DNA from: Kribbella flavida DSM 17836
Lineage (GTDB): Bacteria; Actinomycetota; Actinomycetes; Propionibacteriales; Kribbellaceae
Direction of reading: 5' to 3'
Assembly (NCBI RefSeq): GCF_000024345.1
Contig: NC_013729.1
Coordinates: forward strand, 310,001 to 374,000
Length of the DNA: 64,000 nt
Position numbers and translations under genes: made by a program. Below are positions 16,677 to 25,831 of the stretch, in pieces. The notes below the pieces were generated by a model. It searched no databases and was not told where the DNA came from. It worked only from the letters and a program-made list of their open reading frames with translations. Positions within the stretch are counted from its first letter, which is position 1, and the number at the start of each line of letters is the position of its first letter.

Positions 16677-18635
16677 TCAGCCGAGGGGGTCGTGCAGGTC
16701 GGGGCGCTCGGTGGGGGTGGTGATGTCCACGTTCAGGGGCTGCGTCTTCGCAGGCGCCGGCACCTTGCCCGCCGTCACCGGCAGGTTCAGCTTGCTGTGC
16801 GCCAGGTCGATGTCGATGGTCGCGCCGGTGTCGTTCGGCGTCGTCCACTCCGTGTCGCTCAAGGTCACCGCGAGCCCGAGCACGCGGCCCTTGGGGATGA
16901 CCTCGTCCTGCGCCCGCAGTGGGACCGTCACCGTGGTCCACTTGCCCGGCGGCAGCGGCTTCGGCCTGCTCAGCGAGTTGCTGTGCGCCGCGTCGACCCA
17001 GCCGCGGCTGACGATGCCGTGATCGGTCTCCTTGGTGTACTTCTCCACCGTGAAGTAGCAGCTGTCGTCGTACTCCGTGCTCGCGCCCTCGCAGGTGCTG
17101 GTCGAGGTCCGCCGGACCCCGGCGTAGCGCTGCGCCTTGCCGTACTCGACCAGCCGCGCGGTGACCGGCGTCGTGCTCGAGTCCGTCTTGACCCGCAGCG
17201 TCACGCTCGGCGTGCCACTGACCCGGATCGACGCAGGCAGCGGCGCCGACAGGAACATCTGCCGCCCCGCGATGACCTCCGACGGGGTCGACACGATCGC
17301 GTCCTCGGTCAGCGACGGGTCGTCGGTGACCGTCACCGTTCCCTTGCCGTAGGCCCCGAGCTTGCCCTCGGCCAGCGGCACCCCGACGGTCTTCGCCACG
17401 GCCGGCCAGGTGGCGTAGTCGCGCCACACATCGGGCGCCACCTCGACCGAGGCCTGCGGCTCACGCATCACGGTGTTGCGCAGGTCCTGCAGCCAGTAGT
17501 CGAACCACTGGTGCAGCTCGTCCACCCACGCGTCGCGACGGAACTCGAACGGGTCGACGTGGTCCTCGAGCCCGAGCCAGATCTTGCGCGGGACCCCGTT
17601 CTCGGCCAGCGCGTCCCACCACTGGGCGAAGTGGTTGCTCTGCACGTTGTAGTCGCTCAGCCCGTGCGCGACGAACACCGAGGCCTTCACCTTGGCGGCG
17701 TCCTTGACGTAGTCCCGCTCGGCCCAGAAGGCGGTGTAGTCGCCGGTCTCGTCGTCGTCGCGCTCGGCGAGATCCGCGCGGACCTCGTTGCAGGCGGGGG
17801 TGTCGTGCCCGACGTACTCGCCGAGCCAGGGCAGGTAGTCGACGGAGTACGGCACGCCGCCGGAGCGGGTGTAGTCGTACCACGAGGAGATCGCAGAGAT
17901 CGGCACGATCGTCTTCAGCCCGCGGACGCCGGTCGCCGCGACGGCGTTGGCCAGCGTGCCGTCGTAGGACTTGCCGATCATGCCGACCGCGCCGGTGGTC
18001 CAGCCGGCCTCGACCGGCCGGCCGTCGCGGGTGCGCGCGGTGTTGCGGCCGTTCAGCCAGTCGATCACCGCGACGACCGAGTCGACCTCGTCCCGGCCGC
18101 CGACGTCGCCGCAGCCGGTCGAGCGGTTGGTGCCCAGGATGTCGACGCCGACCACGGCGTAGCCGCGCGGCACGAAGTAGTTGTCGTAGTACAGCGGCAT
18201 CTTCTGCACGACGCCGGCCGCGTCGTAGGTCTTGCGCTCGCCCTCGTTGCCGCGCCCGCAGCAGCCGAAGTACGGCGAGGCGTCCATGATCACCGGGACC
18301 CGTACGCCGGTCGCCTCGGTCTCCCGGGGCCGGACGATGTCGACCGCGATCACGTCGTCGGTGCCGTCGGAGTCGGTGTCCATCCGGGTGTCCACGAACA
18401 CCGACTCGCGGATCGCTCCGGCGTAGTCGTAGACCGGCCTGGTGCTCTTCGTCCGCGGGTCCACGTGCGGCGGCAACCCGCCGGTCAGGCTCGGCGCGAG
18501 CGCGGCGGCCGACGCCTCGGCCGGCGGCGCGCCCGGGCTGTCGGGCACCGGGGCGGCCGTGGCGGTGGTCGCGGTGCCCAGGCAGAGCACGGCGGACGAG
18601 ACCAGGACGGTCACCCTGGAGCGGACGGTCGTCAT
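16677..18635 (-). CDS. Secreted Xaa-Pro dipeptidyl-peptidase (CocE/NonD, S15 family)
   Basis: 652 residues. The ATG at 18635 begins a signal peptide (VTVLVSSAVLCLGTATTATAA). The alpha/beta-hydrolase core has the nucleophile in VGMIGKSYDGTL, the acid in HGLSDYNV and the catalytic His in LGLEDHVDPF. The C-terminal jelly-roll domain (about 420-652, with GRQMFLSAPLPASIRVSGTPSVTL and a final LGLAVTLSDTEW block) is typical of S15/CocE enzymes. It should release X-Pro dipeptides from peptides outside the cell. Sequence DVIAVDIVRPRETEATGVRVPVI is family-like. It diverges from a LacI regulator, but no LacI-type palindrome is seen between them. Confidence 0.9.
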   Translation of the reverse strand: MTTVRSRVTVLVSSAVLCLGTATTATAAPVPDSPGAPPAEASAAALAPSLTGGLPPHVDPRTKSTRPVYDYAGAIRESVFVDTRMDTDSDGTDDVIAVDIVRPRETEATGVRVPVIMDASPYFGCCGRGNEGERKTYDAAGVVQKMPLYYDNYFVPRGYAVVGVDILGTNRSTGCGDVGGRDEVDSVVAVIDWLNGRNTARTRDGRPVEAGWTTGAVGMIGKSYDGTLANAVAATGVRGLKTIVPISAISSWYDYTRSGGVPYSVDYLPWLGEYVGHDTPACNEVRADLAERDDDETGDYTAFWAERDYVKDAAKVKASVFVAHGLSDYNVQSNHFAQWWDALAENGVPRKIWLGLEDHVDPFEFRRDAWVDELHQWFDYWLQDLRNTVMREPQASVEVAPDVWRDYATWPAVAKTVGVPLAEGKLGAYGKGTVTVTDDPSLTEDAIVSTPSEVIAGRQMFLSAPLPASIRVSGTPSVTLRVKTDSSTTPVTARLVEYGKAQRYAGVRRTSTSTCEGASTEYDDSCYFTVEKYTKETDHGIVSRGWVDAAHSNSLSRPKPLPPGKWTTVTVPLRAQDEVIPKGRVLGLAVTLSDTEWTTPNDTGATIDIDLAHSKLNLPVTAGKVPAPAKTQPLNVDITTPTERPDLHDPLG

Positions 18636-18776
18636 GGCTGGGAAGGCTAGCCACTCGCGCGGGCAGAAGCCAGGTCCTGACGACATTGTCGGCCACTTGC
18701 CCGCCACGCAGCGTGATGAACGCCTCGGGTCCGATAGGGTGACCGCCACCCGGGGGGAGCCGAAGGAGGGTGGCCA

Positions 18777-19790
18777 GTGAATCTGCGAGCACCGGTGACA
18801 TTGCTGGACGTCGCACAGCGGGCGGGTGTGTCGGTCGCGACCGCTTCGCGCGTGCTCAACGGCGGCGACCGGGTGCCCCGCCCGGAGCTGCAGGAGCGGG
18901 TCCGGGCGGCGGCCGCGGAGCTCGGCTACACGCCGAACGCGCAGGCCCAGGCGCTGGCCAAGTCGTCGACGAACGTGGTCGGCATCCTGGTCCACGACAT
19001 CGAGGACCCGTACTTCGCGGCGATCGCGAACGGCGTGATGCGGGCCGCGGACGAGCGGCACCTGCTGGTGATGATGGCCAGCACGTTCCGTGACGCCGAC
19101 CGTGAGATCGCTTACCTCTCCTCCTTGCGCGCGCAGCGGGCCCGCGCCGCGGTGATGATCGGCAGCCGCCGCACCGACGCCGAGCAGCTGGCCCGGACGG
19201 CGACCGAGATCGAGGCGTTCCTCGGGTCCGGGGCGGGGCTGGCGCTGGTCAGCCAGGCCGGGATGCCGGCGCACACGATCGAGCCGGACAACCGGGCCGG
19301 CGCCGCCGAGCTGGCCCGGGCGCTGGTCGGGCAGGGCCTGCGGAAGTTCGGCATCCTGGCCGGGCCGGACGCGCTGGCGACGGCGCGCGACCGGCGTGAC
19401 GGGTTCGTGGCCGGGCTGGCCGAGACCGGGCTGGAGCCGGTGGCCGTGCGGGCCGGGGAGTTCACCCGGGACGGCGGGCACGCGGCGGCCCTGGAACTGC
19501 TCGACAACAAGCTCGACCTGGACTGCCTGTTCGCGGTGAACGACGTGATGGCGGTCGGCGCGATGTCGGCGCTGCGCGAGCGCGGGGTCGACGTGCCGGG
19601 GCAGCTGAGCGTGGCCGGGTTCGACGACATCGCGACGCTGCGGGACGTCTGGCCGGGGTTGACCACCGTGCGGCTGCCGCTGGAGCAGATGGGCCGCCGG
19701 GCGCTGGAGCTGGCGATCGAGGGCGGCGAGCCGCGGACGGAGACGTTCCCGGCCGAGGTCGTGCTGCGCGAGAGCACGCCGCAGCGCTGA
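18777..19790 (+). CDS. LacI family transcriptional regulator
   Basis: 337 residues, GTG start with GAAGGAGGG upstream. The N-terminal HTH is canonical (VTLLDVAQRAGVSVATASRVLNG, then RVRAAAAELGYTPNAQAQALA). The rest is the periplasmic-binding-protein-like sensor (VVGILVHDIEDPYFAAIANGV, DCLFAVNDVMAVGAMSAL, LSVAGFDDIATLRDVWPGLTTV). It should repress a sugar operon until an inducer binds. No sugar genes adjoin it, so its target is likely elsewhere. The LacI-type operators at 4366, 7665 and 58022 are possible targets but this is not shown. Confidence 0.93.
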   Translation: MNLRAPVTLLDVAQRAGVSVATASRVLNGGDRVPRPELQERVRAAAAELGYTPNAQAQALAKSSTNVVGILVHDIEDPYFAAIANGVMRAADERHLLVMMASTFRDADREIAYLSSLRAQRARAAVMIGSRRTDAEQLARTATEIEAFLGSGAGLALVSQAGMPAHTIEPDNRAGAAELARALVGQGLRKFGILAGPDALATARDRRDGFVAGLAETGLEPVAVRAGEFTRDGGHAAALELLDNKLDLDCLFAVNDVMAVGAMSALRERGVDVPGQLSVAGFDDIATLRDVWPGLTTVRLPLEQMGRRALELAIEGGEPRTETFPAEVVLRESTPQR

Positions 19791-19804
19791 AATATGCTCG
19801 GCGG

Positions 19805-20719
19805 GTGACCGAGCCCGCGCACGTCAGCGACCTCTTCGACCCGTCCGCCTGGAAAGCGGTGGACGGCTTCGACCTGACCGACATCACGTACCACCGGGCG
19901 GTGGACGCCGGAGTGGTCCGGATCGCCTTCAACCGGCCGGAGGTGCGCAACGCGTTCCGCCCGCAGACGGTGGACGAGCTGTACCGGGTGCTGGACCACG
20001 CGCGGATGTCGACCGACGTCGGCTGCGTGCTGCTCACCGGCAACGGCCCGTCCCCGCGCGACGGCGGCTGGGCGTTCTGCTCCGGTGGTGACCAGCGGAT
20101 CCGCGGCAAGGACGGTTACAAGTACGCCGAGGGCGCCACCGCCGACACCATCGACCCGGCCAAGGCCGGCCGGCTGCACATCCTGGAGGTGCAGCGGCTG
20201 ATCCGCTTCATGCCCAAGGTGGTCGTCTGCGTCGTGCCCGGCTGGGCCGCGGGCGGCGGGCACAGCCTGCACGTGGTCGCCGACCTGACGCTGGCCTCGG
20301 CCGAGCACGCGCGGTTCAAGCAGACCGACGCGGACGTCGCCTCGTTCGACGGCGGCTTCGGTTCGGCGTACCTGGCCCGGCAGGTCGGGCAGAAGTTCGC
20401 CCGGGAGATCTTCTTCCTCGGCGACGAGTACTCCGCCGAGGACGCCTGCCGGATGGGCATGGTGAACAAGGTCGTCCCGCACGCCGAGCTCGAGCAGGTC
20501 GCGCTCGACTGGGGCCGGAGGATCTGCGCGAAGTCGCCGACGGCGCAGCGCATGCTCAAGTACGCGTTCAACCTGATCGACGACGGCCTGGTCGGCCAGC
20601 AACTGTTCGCCGGCGAGGCGACCCGGCTGGCCTACGGTACCGACGAGGCCGCCGAGGGCCGCGACTCGTTCCTGGAGAAGCGTCCGGCCGACTGGTCGCC
20701 GTACCCGTACGCCTTCTAG
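19805..20719 (+). CDS. menB: 1,4-dihydroxy-2-naphthoyl-CoA synthase (MenB)
   Basis: 304 residues, GTG start. It closes the second ring of menaquinone by Claisen cyclisation of o-succinylbenzoyl-CoA. The crotonase fold carries MenB-specific blocks: RPEVRNAFRPQTVDEL, GWAFCSGGDQRIRGKDGY, VVPGWAAGGGHSLHVV and the active-site segment DADVASFDGGFGSAYLARQVGQKFARE. The terminal EKRPADWSPYPY is characteristic. Length matches the actinobacterial family. It is 14 bases after the LacI gene but shares no obvious function with it. No other men genes are in the window. Confidence 0.97.
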   Translation: MTEPAHVSDLFDPSAWKAVDGFDLTDITYHRAVDAGVVRIAFNRPEVRNAFRPQTVDELYRVLDHARMSTDVGCVLLTGNGPSPRDGGWAFCSGGDQRIRGKDGYKYAEGATADTIDPAKAGRLHILEVQRLIRFMPKVVVCVVPGWAAGGGHSLHVVADLTLASAEHARFKQTDADVASFDGGFGSAYLARQVGQKFAREIFFLGDEYSAEDACRMGMVNKVVPHAELEQVALDWGRRICAKSPTAQRMLKYAFNLIDDGLVGQQLFAGEATRLAYGTDEAAEGRDSFLEKRPADWSPYPYAF

Positions 20720-20742
20720 CCGGAGAGGCGCTGGTCCGCGGA

Positions 20743-21384
20743 CTACTGGGCGACGCCGTACAGCCGGTCGCCGGCGTCGCCCAGGCCGGGCACGATGTAG
20801 CCCTTCTCGTTCAGGTGGGAGTCCATCCCGGCGATCACCAGGTTGCACGGGATCTGCAGGTCGACCAGCTCCCGCTCGATCCGCTCCACCCCCTCCGGCG
20901 CGGCCAGCAGGCAGATCGCGGTGATGTGGTCGGCGCCGCGGTCCACCAGGAACTGGATCGCCGCGGCCAGCGTGCCGCCGGTCGCCAGCATCGGGTCGAG
21001 CACGTAGCACTGCCGCCCGGACAGGTCCTCCGGCAGCCGCTCGGCGTACGTCGAGGCGCTCAGCGTCTCCTCGTTGCGGATCATGCCGAGGAAGCCGACC
21101 TCGGCCGTCGGCAGCAGCCGGGTCATGCCCTCCAGCATCCCGAGCCCGGCGCGCAGGATCGGCACCACCAGCGGCTTCGGCGAGGTCAGCTTGATGCCTT
21201 CGGCCTCGGCCACCGGCGTGCGCACGGTGATCGGGCCGGTCCGGACGTCGCGGGTCGCCTCGTAGGCGAGCAGCGTGACCAGCTCCTCGGTCAGTCGCCG
21301 GAAGGTCGGCGAGTCCGTCCGCTCGTCCCGCAGCGCGGTGAGCTTGTGGGCGACGAGCGGGTGGTCCACGACGAGGATCTGCAT
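20743..21384 (-). CDS. upp: Uracil phosphoribosyltransferase
   Basis: 213 residues, the usual length. It makes UMP from uracil and PRPP in pyrimidine salvage. Visible features are the N-terminal [17 protein letters not shown], the type I PRTase PRPP loop in [20 protein letters not shown], and the uracil-binding C terminus [15 protein letters not shown]. It is convergent with menB and stands alone. No pyrR-type attenuator is evident upstream. Confidence 0.97.
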   Translation of the reverse strand: MQILVVDHPLVAHKLTALRDERTDSPTFRRLTEELVTLLAYEATRDVRTGPITVRTPVAEAEGIKLTSPKPLVVPILRAGLGMLEGMTRLLPTAEVGFLGMIRNEETLSASTYAERLPEDLSGRQCYVLDPMLATGGTLAAAIQFLVDRGADHITAICLLAAPEGVERIERELVDLQIPCNLVIAGMDSHLNEKGYIVPGLGDAGDRLYGVAQ

Positions 21385-21546
21385 GGCCGGAACGGTACCG
21401 CCCGGCGTTTCGGCACCGGAAACCTCGCCCGCTGTTACGGTCGGGAAGCAGTCGATTCTGGTTTGTGCCCGAGGGTCCGGTGGTCCCGACGCCGGTCCCC
21501 GCCCGCCCCAGGGCGCCTCACCTCAACCGGCCAAGGACGTGCGCCC

Positions 21547-21717
21547 GTGACGGAGAACACCGGCAAGTCGCCCCAGCAGCTCGAACGCCTGCGCCGCCGC
21601 GCGGCCTTCCTCCGGGAACTGGAGGAGGCCAAGGCGCTGCGCGACCGGATCGCTCCTCGGCGCGCCCGGGTCCGCCGGATCCGCGCCGCGATGCGCCGGG
21701 CGACGTACCACCACTGA
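21547..21717 (+). CDS. Small basic hypothetical protein
   Basis: 56 residues from a GTG with AAGGA about 10 bases upstream. The sequence (QQLERLRRRAAFLRELEEAKALR, then RARVRRIRAAMRRATYHH) is a very Arg-rich, probably helical peptide. Codon use is genome-like, and it occupies a gap between divergent upp and the tRNA-modification genes. No family recognised. It may be nucleic-acid-binding, but only its basic composition supports that. Confidence 0.5.
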   Translation: MTENTGKSPQQLERLRRRAAFLRELEEAKALRDRIAPRRARVRRIRAAMRRATYHH

Positions 21718-21860
21718 CTCCGCCGCCGCGCCGACGTCCGGGAGGCCGTTGTGCACCCGTGCGGTGACGCGCGGTCGTTCGCGGAACCGCCGGGGCACCG
21801 ATACCGGCTCGAGATCGGGCAAAGCTCCCACCGGACGCCCGAGTCTGCGACGATGACCGG

Positions 21861-22361
21861 GTGTCTGATCCCACGGCTGGGCCGATGACGACCACCGAGC
21901 TCGACTTCGCGCTCGCGGCGTACCGGGAGGACGGGGTCTGGACCGTCACGCCGCTGCCGTTGCGCGGCGAGCCCGACCTGTCCTCGGTGGTGTCCGCGCT
22001 GCGGCGCTACCCCGGCGACGCCGGCGTGATCGGGATGATCTCGGTGGACGAGGACTTCTTCATCGTGCTCCGGGTGGTCGGCGGCCGGGCTCGGCTGCTG
22101 CTGTCCGACGTCACCGCCGCCACCGAGTGGCCGCTGGCCAAGCAGGTGATCGACGAGCTGGACATCCCGCTGGCCGAGGACGACGACGAGCAGGTGCCGG
22201 CCGGTGACCTGGCGATCGTGGCCGACCTGGGAATGAGCGCGATGGACCTCGGCGCGCTGATCGACGACGTCGACCTGTACCCCGAGGAGATGCTCGAGGA
22301 GATCGCCGACGCGCTCGGGTTCGGCACCGAGTTCCACGAGGCGATCGAGGCCGTTGGCTGA
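21861..22361 (+). CDS. tRNA adenosine deaminase-associated protein
   Basis: 166 residues, GTG start. In actinomycetes a protein of this type is typically encoded directly before tadA, as here (8-base overlap). It is strongly acidic with blocks DAGVIGMISVDEDFFIVLRV, LADLGMSAMDLGALIDDVDLYPEEMLEEIAD and GFGTEFHEAIE. It has no catalytic motif that I recognise. A role in assisting or regulating the A34-to-inosine deaminase is inferred only from its constant neighbour. Confidence 0.85.
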   Translation: MSDPTAGPMTTTELDFALAAYREDGVWTVTPLPLRGEPDLSSVVSALRRYPGDAGVIGMISVDEDFFIVLRVVGGRARLLLSDVTAATEWPLAKQVIDELDIPLAEDDDEQVPAGDLAIVADLGMSAMDLGALIDDVDLYPEEMLEEIADALGFGTEFHEAIEAVG

Positions 22362-22824
22362 CCCGGCCCACCGGGCCTGGTCCCGGCTGATGGAGCTCGC
22401 GCTGGCCGAGGCGGAGCACGCCCGCGGCAGCGCCGACGTACCGATCGGCGCGGTGGTCGTCGACGCGGGCGGCGAGGTGATCGGCCGCGGCCACAACGAG
22501 CGCGAGGCGACCGGCGACCCGACCGCGCACGCCGAGGTGCTGGCGATCCGGGCGGCGGCCCGCCACGTCGGCGAGTGGCGGCTCACCGGCTGCACGCTGG
22601 TGGTCACGCTGGAGCCCTGCACGATGTGCGCGGGCGCGATCGTGCTGTCCCGGCTGGACCGGCTGGTCTTCGCGGCGTACGACGAGAAGGCGGGCGCCGT
22701 CGGGTCGTTGTGGGACGTCGTCCGGGACCGCCGGCTGAACCACCGGCCCGAGGTCGTGGGCGGTGTGCTGGCCGACGAAGCGGGTGCCCGGCTGCGCGAT
22801 TTCTTCATTGGGCACAGGTCTTGA
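22354..22824 (+). CDS. tadA: tRNA(adenine34) deaminase TadA
   Basis: 156 residues, starting at a TTG that overlaps the previous gene by 8 bases. It converts A34 of tRNA-Arg(ACG) to inosine. The cytidine-deaminase-like zinc site is intact: His59 and Glu61 in AHAE, and Cys89 and Cys92 in TLEPCTMCAGA. The NERE motif and the AAYDEKAGAVGSL segment also match TadA. Located immediately before tRNA-Ser. Confidence 0.95.
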   Translation: MADPAHRAWSRLMELALAEAEHARGSADVPIGAVVVDAGGEVIGRGHNEREATGDPTAHAEVLAIRAAARHVGEWRLTGCTLVVTLEPCTMCAGAIVLSRLDRLVFAAYDEKAGAVGSLWDVVRDRRLNHRPEVVGGVLADEAGARLRDFFIGHRS

Positions 22825-22837
22825 TAGCCTCTCCGGC

Positions 22838-22928
22838 GGTGGCGTGTCCGAGCGGCCGAAGGAGCGCGCCTCGAAAGCGCGTGAAGGGTACCCCCCTTCC
22901 GAGGGTTCAAATCCCTCCGCCACCGCCA
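22838..22928 (+). tRNA. tRNA-Ser(CGA)
   Basis: A 91-base class II tRNA with acceptor GGTGGCG pairing with CGCCACC, discriminator G and encoded CCA. The anticodon loop CTCGAAA gives anticodon CGA (serine, codon UCG). The long variable arm and the T-arm GAGGGTTCAAATCCCTC are intact. Confidence 0.96.
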
Positions 22929-22990
22929 ACCGCCTTCGGGCGGTAGTAACGCCGAAGACCCTGATGCTGTGTGATGCGTCAGGGTCTTCG
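22929..22990 (+). terminator. Double-hairpin terminator after tRNA-Ser
   Basis: First hairpin at 22929-22944: ACCGCC/GGCGGT around a TTCG tetraloop, directly after the CCA. Second hairpin at 22953-22990: a perfect 12-bp stem CGAAGACCCTGA/TCAGGGTCTTCG with a 14-base loop. Together they should end the tadA-tRNA transcript. Confidence 0.8.
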
Positions 22991-23121
22991 CCTGTGTCCG
23001 GGGGGCTCGCGGGCCGGGCCGGATCGGTGCGGCCGGGCCCGTGGTCGCGCGGGCCGGATGATTCGTTGCCGGAGGCAGGGGTCAATTAGGATGCAGCCCC
23101 CGACCCCAAAGGGCCGACGCT

Positions 23122-24630
23122 GTGGACGTGCACGAGCTCGACCGGATTCTGCTCGCCGGTGCCGCGGTGCTGCTGGTGGCGATCGTCGCCGTGCGCTTGT
23201 CCGGCCGGCTCGGGTTGCCGTCGCTGCTGATCTACCTCGGCATGGGGCTGGTGCTGGGTGAGTCGGCGATCGGGATCCAGTTCGAGGACGCGCAGCTGGC
23301 GCACGCGCTCGGGTTCGCGGCGCTGGTCATCATTCTCACCGAGGGCGGTCTGACCACCCGGTGGAACGAGGTCCGCCCGGTGATGCCGCTCGGCGTCGTG
23401 CTGGCCACTCTGGGTGTCACCGTGTCGGTCGGCGTGGTCGCCTGCGTCGCGCACTACGTCCTGGGGCTGGACTGGCAGCTCGCCGTGCTGCTGGGTGCCG
23501 TCACCTCCCCGACGGACGCCGCGGCGGTGTTCTCGGTGCTGCGCCGGGTGCCGATCCGGCCGCGGCTGCGCGGCGCGCTGGAGGCGGAGTCCGGGCTGAA
23601 CGACGCCCCGACCGTGCTGCTGGTCACCCTGGTCAGCACCGGCGCGATCGTCGAGGACGGGCTGCTGCACTTCATCGGACTGGTGGTCTACGAGCTGGTG
23701 GTCGGGGCACTGTTCGGCTTCGTGATCGGCTGGGTCAGCGTCGGCCTGCTCCGCCGGGTCGCCCTCGGCTCCGCCGGTCTGTACCCGCTCGCGATCGTCT
23801 CGCTCGCCTTCGTCTCGTACGCCGGGGGCACGGTGCTGCTGCACGTCAGCGGGTTCGCCGCCGTCTACGTGACCAGCCTGATCCTGGGCCGGGCCGAGCT
23901 GCCGCACCGGATCGCGACCAAGTCGTTCGTGGACGGCATCGCCTGGCTGGCCCAGATCGGGCTGTTCGTGATGCTCGGTCTGCTCGCCTCCCCGGGGCGG
24001 ATCGGCCTGGACGACGTGGGCGTGGCGCTGGTGATCGGTATCGCGGTGACGGTGGTCGGCCGGTTCGCGGCGGTGGCCCTGTCCGCGACGCCGTTCCGGA
24101 TGCCGTGGAACGAGCAGACCTTCATCGCCTGGGCCGGACTGCGCGGCGCGGTCCCGATCGTGCTGGCGACGATCCCGCTGTCCGAGCACGTGCCGCAGGC
24201 GGATCGGGTGTTCGACGTGGTGTTCGTGCTGGTGCTGCTGTTCACGCTGCTCCAGGGCCCGTCGCTGCCGTGGCTGGCCCGCCGGCTGAAGGTGCTCGAC
24301 GACAACGCCGCGCACGAGGTCGACATCGACGTGGCGCCGCTGGAGACGCTGGGCGCGGACATGCTGCAGGTCCAGATTCCGAGCGAGTCCCGGCTGGCGG
24401 GGGTGGAGATCGGCGAGCTCCGGCTGCCGCGGGGGGTGTCGGTCTCGCTGATCATCCGGTCCCAGGACTCGTTCGTGCCCGAACGCCGGACCGTGCTGCG
24501 GGCCGGCGACGCGATGCTGGTGGTTGCGCCGAGCCCGCTGCGGGACCAGACCATTCGCCGCCTGCGGGCCGTCAGCCGAGCCGGCCGCCTGGCCGGCTGG
24601 TTCGGCGAACGCGGCCGCGAACAGGTCTGA
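23122..24630 (+). CDS. CPA1-type K+/H+ (NhaP2/CvrA-like) antiporter with TrkA_C domain
   Basis: 502 residues, GTG start. Residues 1-400 hold about twelve membrane helices of a cation/proton antiporter. They include ALVIILTEGGL, LLGAVTSPTDAAAVFSVLR (the discontinuous-helix region with Thr-Asp), LEAESGLNDAPTVLLV (the paired Asn-Asp ion site) and IAWAGLRGAVPIVLAT. Residues about 415-485 form a TrkA_C/RCK-C regulatory domain (LQVQIPSESRLAGVEIGELRLP). It exports K+ or Na+ in exchange for protons and may be nucleotide-regulated through RCK-C. It stands alone after the tRNA terminator. Confidence 0.93.
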   Translation: MDVHELDRILLAGAAVLLVAIVAVRLSGRLGLPSLLIYLGMGLVLGESAIGIQFEDAQLAHALGFAALVIILTEGGLTTRWNEVRPVMPLGVVLATLGVTVSVGVVACVAHYVLGLDWQLAVLLGAVTSPTDAAAVFSVLRRVPIRPRLRGALEAESGLNDAPTVLLVTLVSTGAIVEDGLLHFIGLVVYELVVGALFGFVIGWVSVGLLRRVALGSAGLYPLAIVSLAFVSYAGGTVLLHVSGFAAVYVTSLILGRAELPHRIATKSFVDGIAWLAQIGLFVMLGLLASPGRIGLDDVGVALVIGIAVTVVGRFAAVALSATPFRMPWNEQTFIAWAGLRGAVPIVLATIPLSEHVPQADRVFDVVFVLVLLFTLLQGPSLPWLARRLKVLDDNAAHEVDIDVAPLETLGADMLQVQIPSESRLAGVEIGELRLPRGVSVSLIIRSQDSFVPERRTVLRAGDAMLVVAPSPLRDQTIRRLRAVSRAGRLAGWFGERGREQV

Positions 24631-24699
24631 ACCCGCAGAAGAACAGAACAAGAACATCAGCCAGGTGCCTGGTGGGCGTCGCCGCGGTGGCGCGCCGGG

Positions 24700-24730
24700 G
24701 TGCCGGGCCCGGCACGCGAGCAAGCTCGCG
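24700..24730. terminator. Bidirectional terminator hairpins
   Basis: A 16-bp perfect palindrome GTGCCGGGCCCGGCAC (24700-24715) is followed by CGCGAGC-aa-GCTCGCG (24715-24730). They lie between the convergent antiporter and LytR_C genes. The remaining 188-base gap shows nothing else. Confidence 0.6.
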
Positions 24731-24818
24731 GAGACAACCATGTGGTCCACGACGCCGGACCACGCACCTTCAGCCAGTCGAACTGATTCTTGGTACTCAG
24801 GCAAGCAGCCCGGGCGGG

Positions 24819-25382
24819 TCAGTTCGGGTTCTGGCCGGAGGGGATGGCCTGGGTGGGGCGGATGGAGGGCAGGCAGTGGATGCTGTTCGGGGGGACGGCG
24901 ACCGACGGCAGGCCCTTGGTGTTGAGCTTGGTGAAGCCGATGCCCAGCACCACGTCGACGGTGTGGTCGGGGCGGTTGTCGGGCGCGGGGTGGGCCTTCT
25001 GGTTCAGCTGGCCGGCGATCAGCTTGAACTCCGGGGCGTCGGGTGCCGTGCCGCGGATCTCGACGACGTCGACCTTGTCGCCCTTCGGCTCGTTCGCGAC
25101 CTTGCCGACGTTGAAGCCGCGTTTGCGCAGCTCGGCGGCGATCTGCTTCGCCGTACCGGCCCGGGCACCGCCGTTGTAGACGTTCACCACGACCTGCTTC
25201 GGCACCATCCGGTTGTTCGGCAGCTTCTGCTCGACGCAGGTCTGCTCGGCGCTGCTGTTGGTCAGCGAGTTCCAGCCCCACCAGAAGCCGCCGACCAGGA
25301 TCGCCAGCAGGACGACCAGGGTGATCGGGGTACGCCAGTGGAACCGTGAGTGCGGCCTCGGCTGTGGGTGGATGGCGGTCAT
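24819..25382 (-). CDS. LytR C-terminal domain (LytR_C/Cei-like) membrane-anchored protein
   Basis: 187 residues. A short cytoplasmic head is followed by one membrane helix (PITLVVLLAILVGGFWWGW, about residues 18-36). Outside is a LytR_C domain: VVVNVYNGGARAGTAKQIAAEL (the V-x-V-x-N-x(4)-G-x-A motif) with GFNVGKVANEP and later VDVVLGIGFTKL. LytR_C proteins in actinobacteria contribute to envelope integrity; the exact ligand is unknown. It is 23 codon-lengths or less from a small conserved gene on the same strand (25-base gap). Confidence 0.85.
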   Translation of the reverse strand: MTAIHPQPRPHSRFHWRTPITLVVLLAILVGGFWWGWNSLTNSSAEQTCVEQKLPNNRMVPKQVVVNVYNGGARAGTAKQIAAELRKRGFNVGKVANEPKGDKVDVVEIRGTAPDAPEFKLIAGQLNQKAHPAPDNRPDHTVDVVLGIGFTKLNTKGLPSVAVPPNSIHCLPSIRPTQAIPSGQNPN

Positions 25383-25407
25383 CGGCGGACGCCTCCCGTC
25401 GGGCGCA

Positions 25408-25701
25408 TCAGTCCACGACCAGAACCCGGGCGTGCAGGACCAGCCGCTGCTGCAGGGCCGCGCGCAGGGCCCGGTGCAGACCGTCTTCGAGGTACAGCTC
25501 CCCCTTGTACTCCACCACGTGCGCGAAGAGGTCGCCGTAGAAGGTCGAGTCCTCGTCGAGCAGCGCGTTCAGGTCGAGCGTGCCCTTGGTCGTGACCAGC
25601 TCGTCGAGCCGTATCTGCCGTGGAGGCAGCACGGACCAGTCCTTGGCCTTGTACCCGTGATCGGGGTACGGCCGTTCCTCGCCGACGCGCTTGAAGATCA
25701 C
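25408..25701 (-). CDS. Conserved actinobacterial small protein, catalogued as VapB-family-like
   Basis: 97 residues from the GTG at 25701, giving the usual start VIFKRVGEERPYPDHG. The sequence (LPPRQIRLDELVTTKGTLDL, DSTFYGDLFAHVV, GELYLEDGLHRALRAALQQR) is one of the most conserved short proteins of high-GC actinomycetes. From memory, databases label it type II antitoxin of VapB type. No PIN-domain toxin is adjacent, so that label should be treated as weak. It precedes the LytR_C gene on the same strand and diverges from the L,D-transpeptidase, hinting at an envelope-linked context. Confidence 0.75.
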   Translation of the reverse strand: MIFKRVGEERPYPDHGYKAKDWSVLPPRQIRLDELVTTKGTLDLNALLDEDSTFYGDLFAHVVEYKGELYLEDGLHRALRAALQQRLVLHARVLVVD

Positions 25702-25831
25702 CCAGCGAAGTCTAGCGGGGAGGGAGGTCGCGGGAGAGGTCGGGAACGTCACCGGAGAAGGTCGATACCAAGACTCAACCTTTCACCGCTGCGCGGCGTC
25801 CACCAAGGAACAGGACAACCAGGGGGTAACG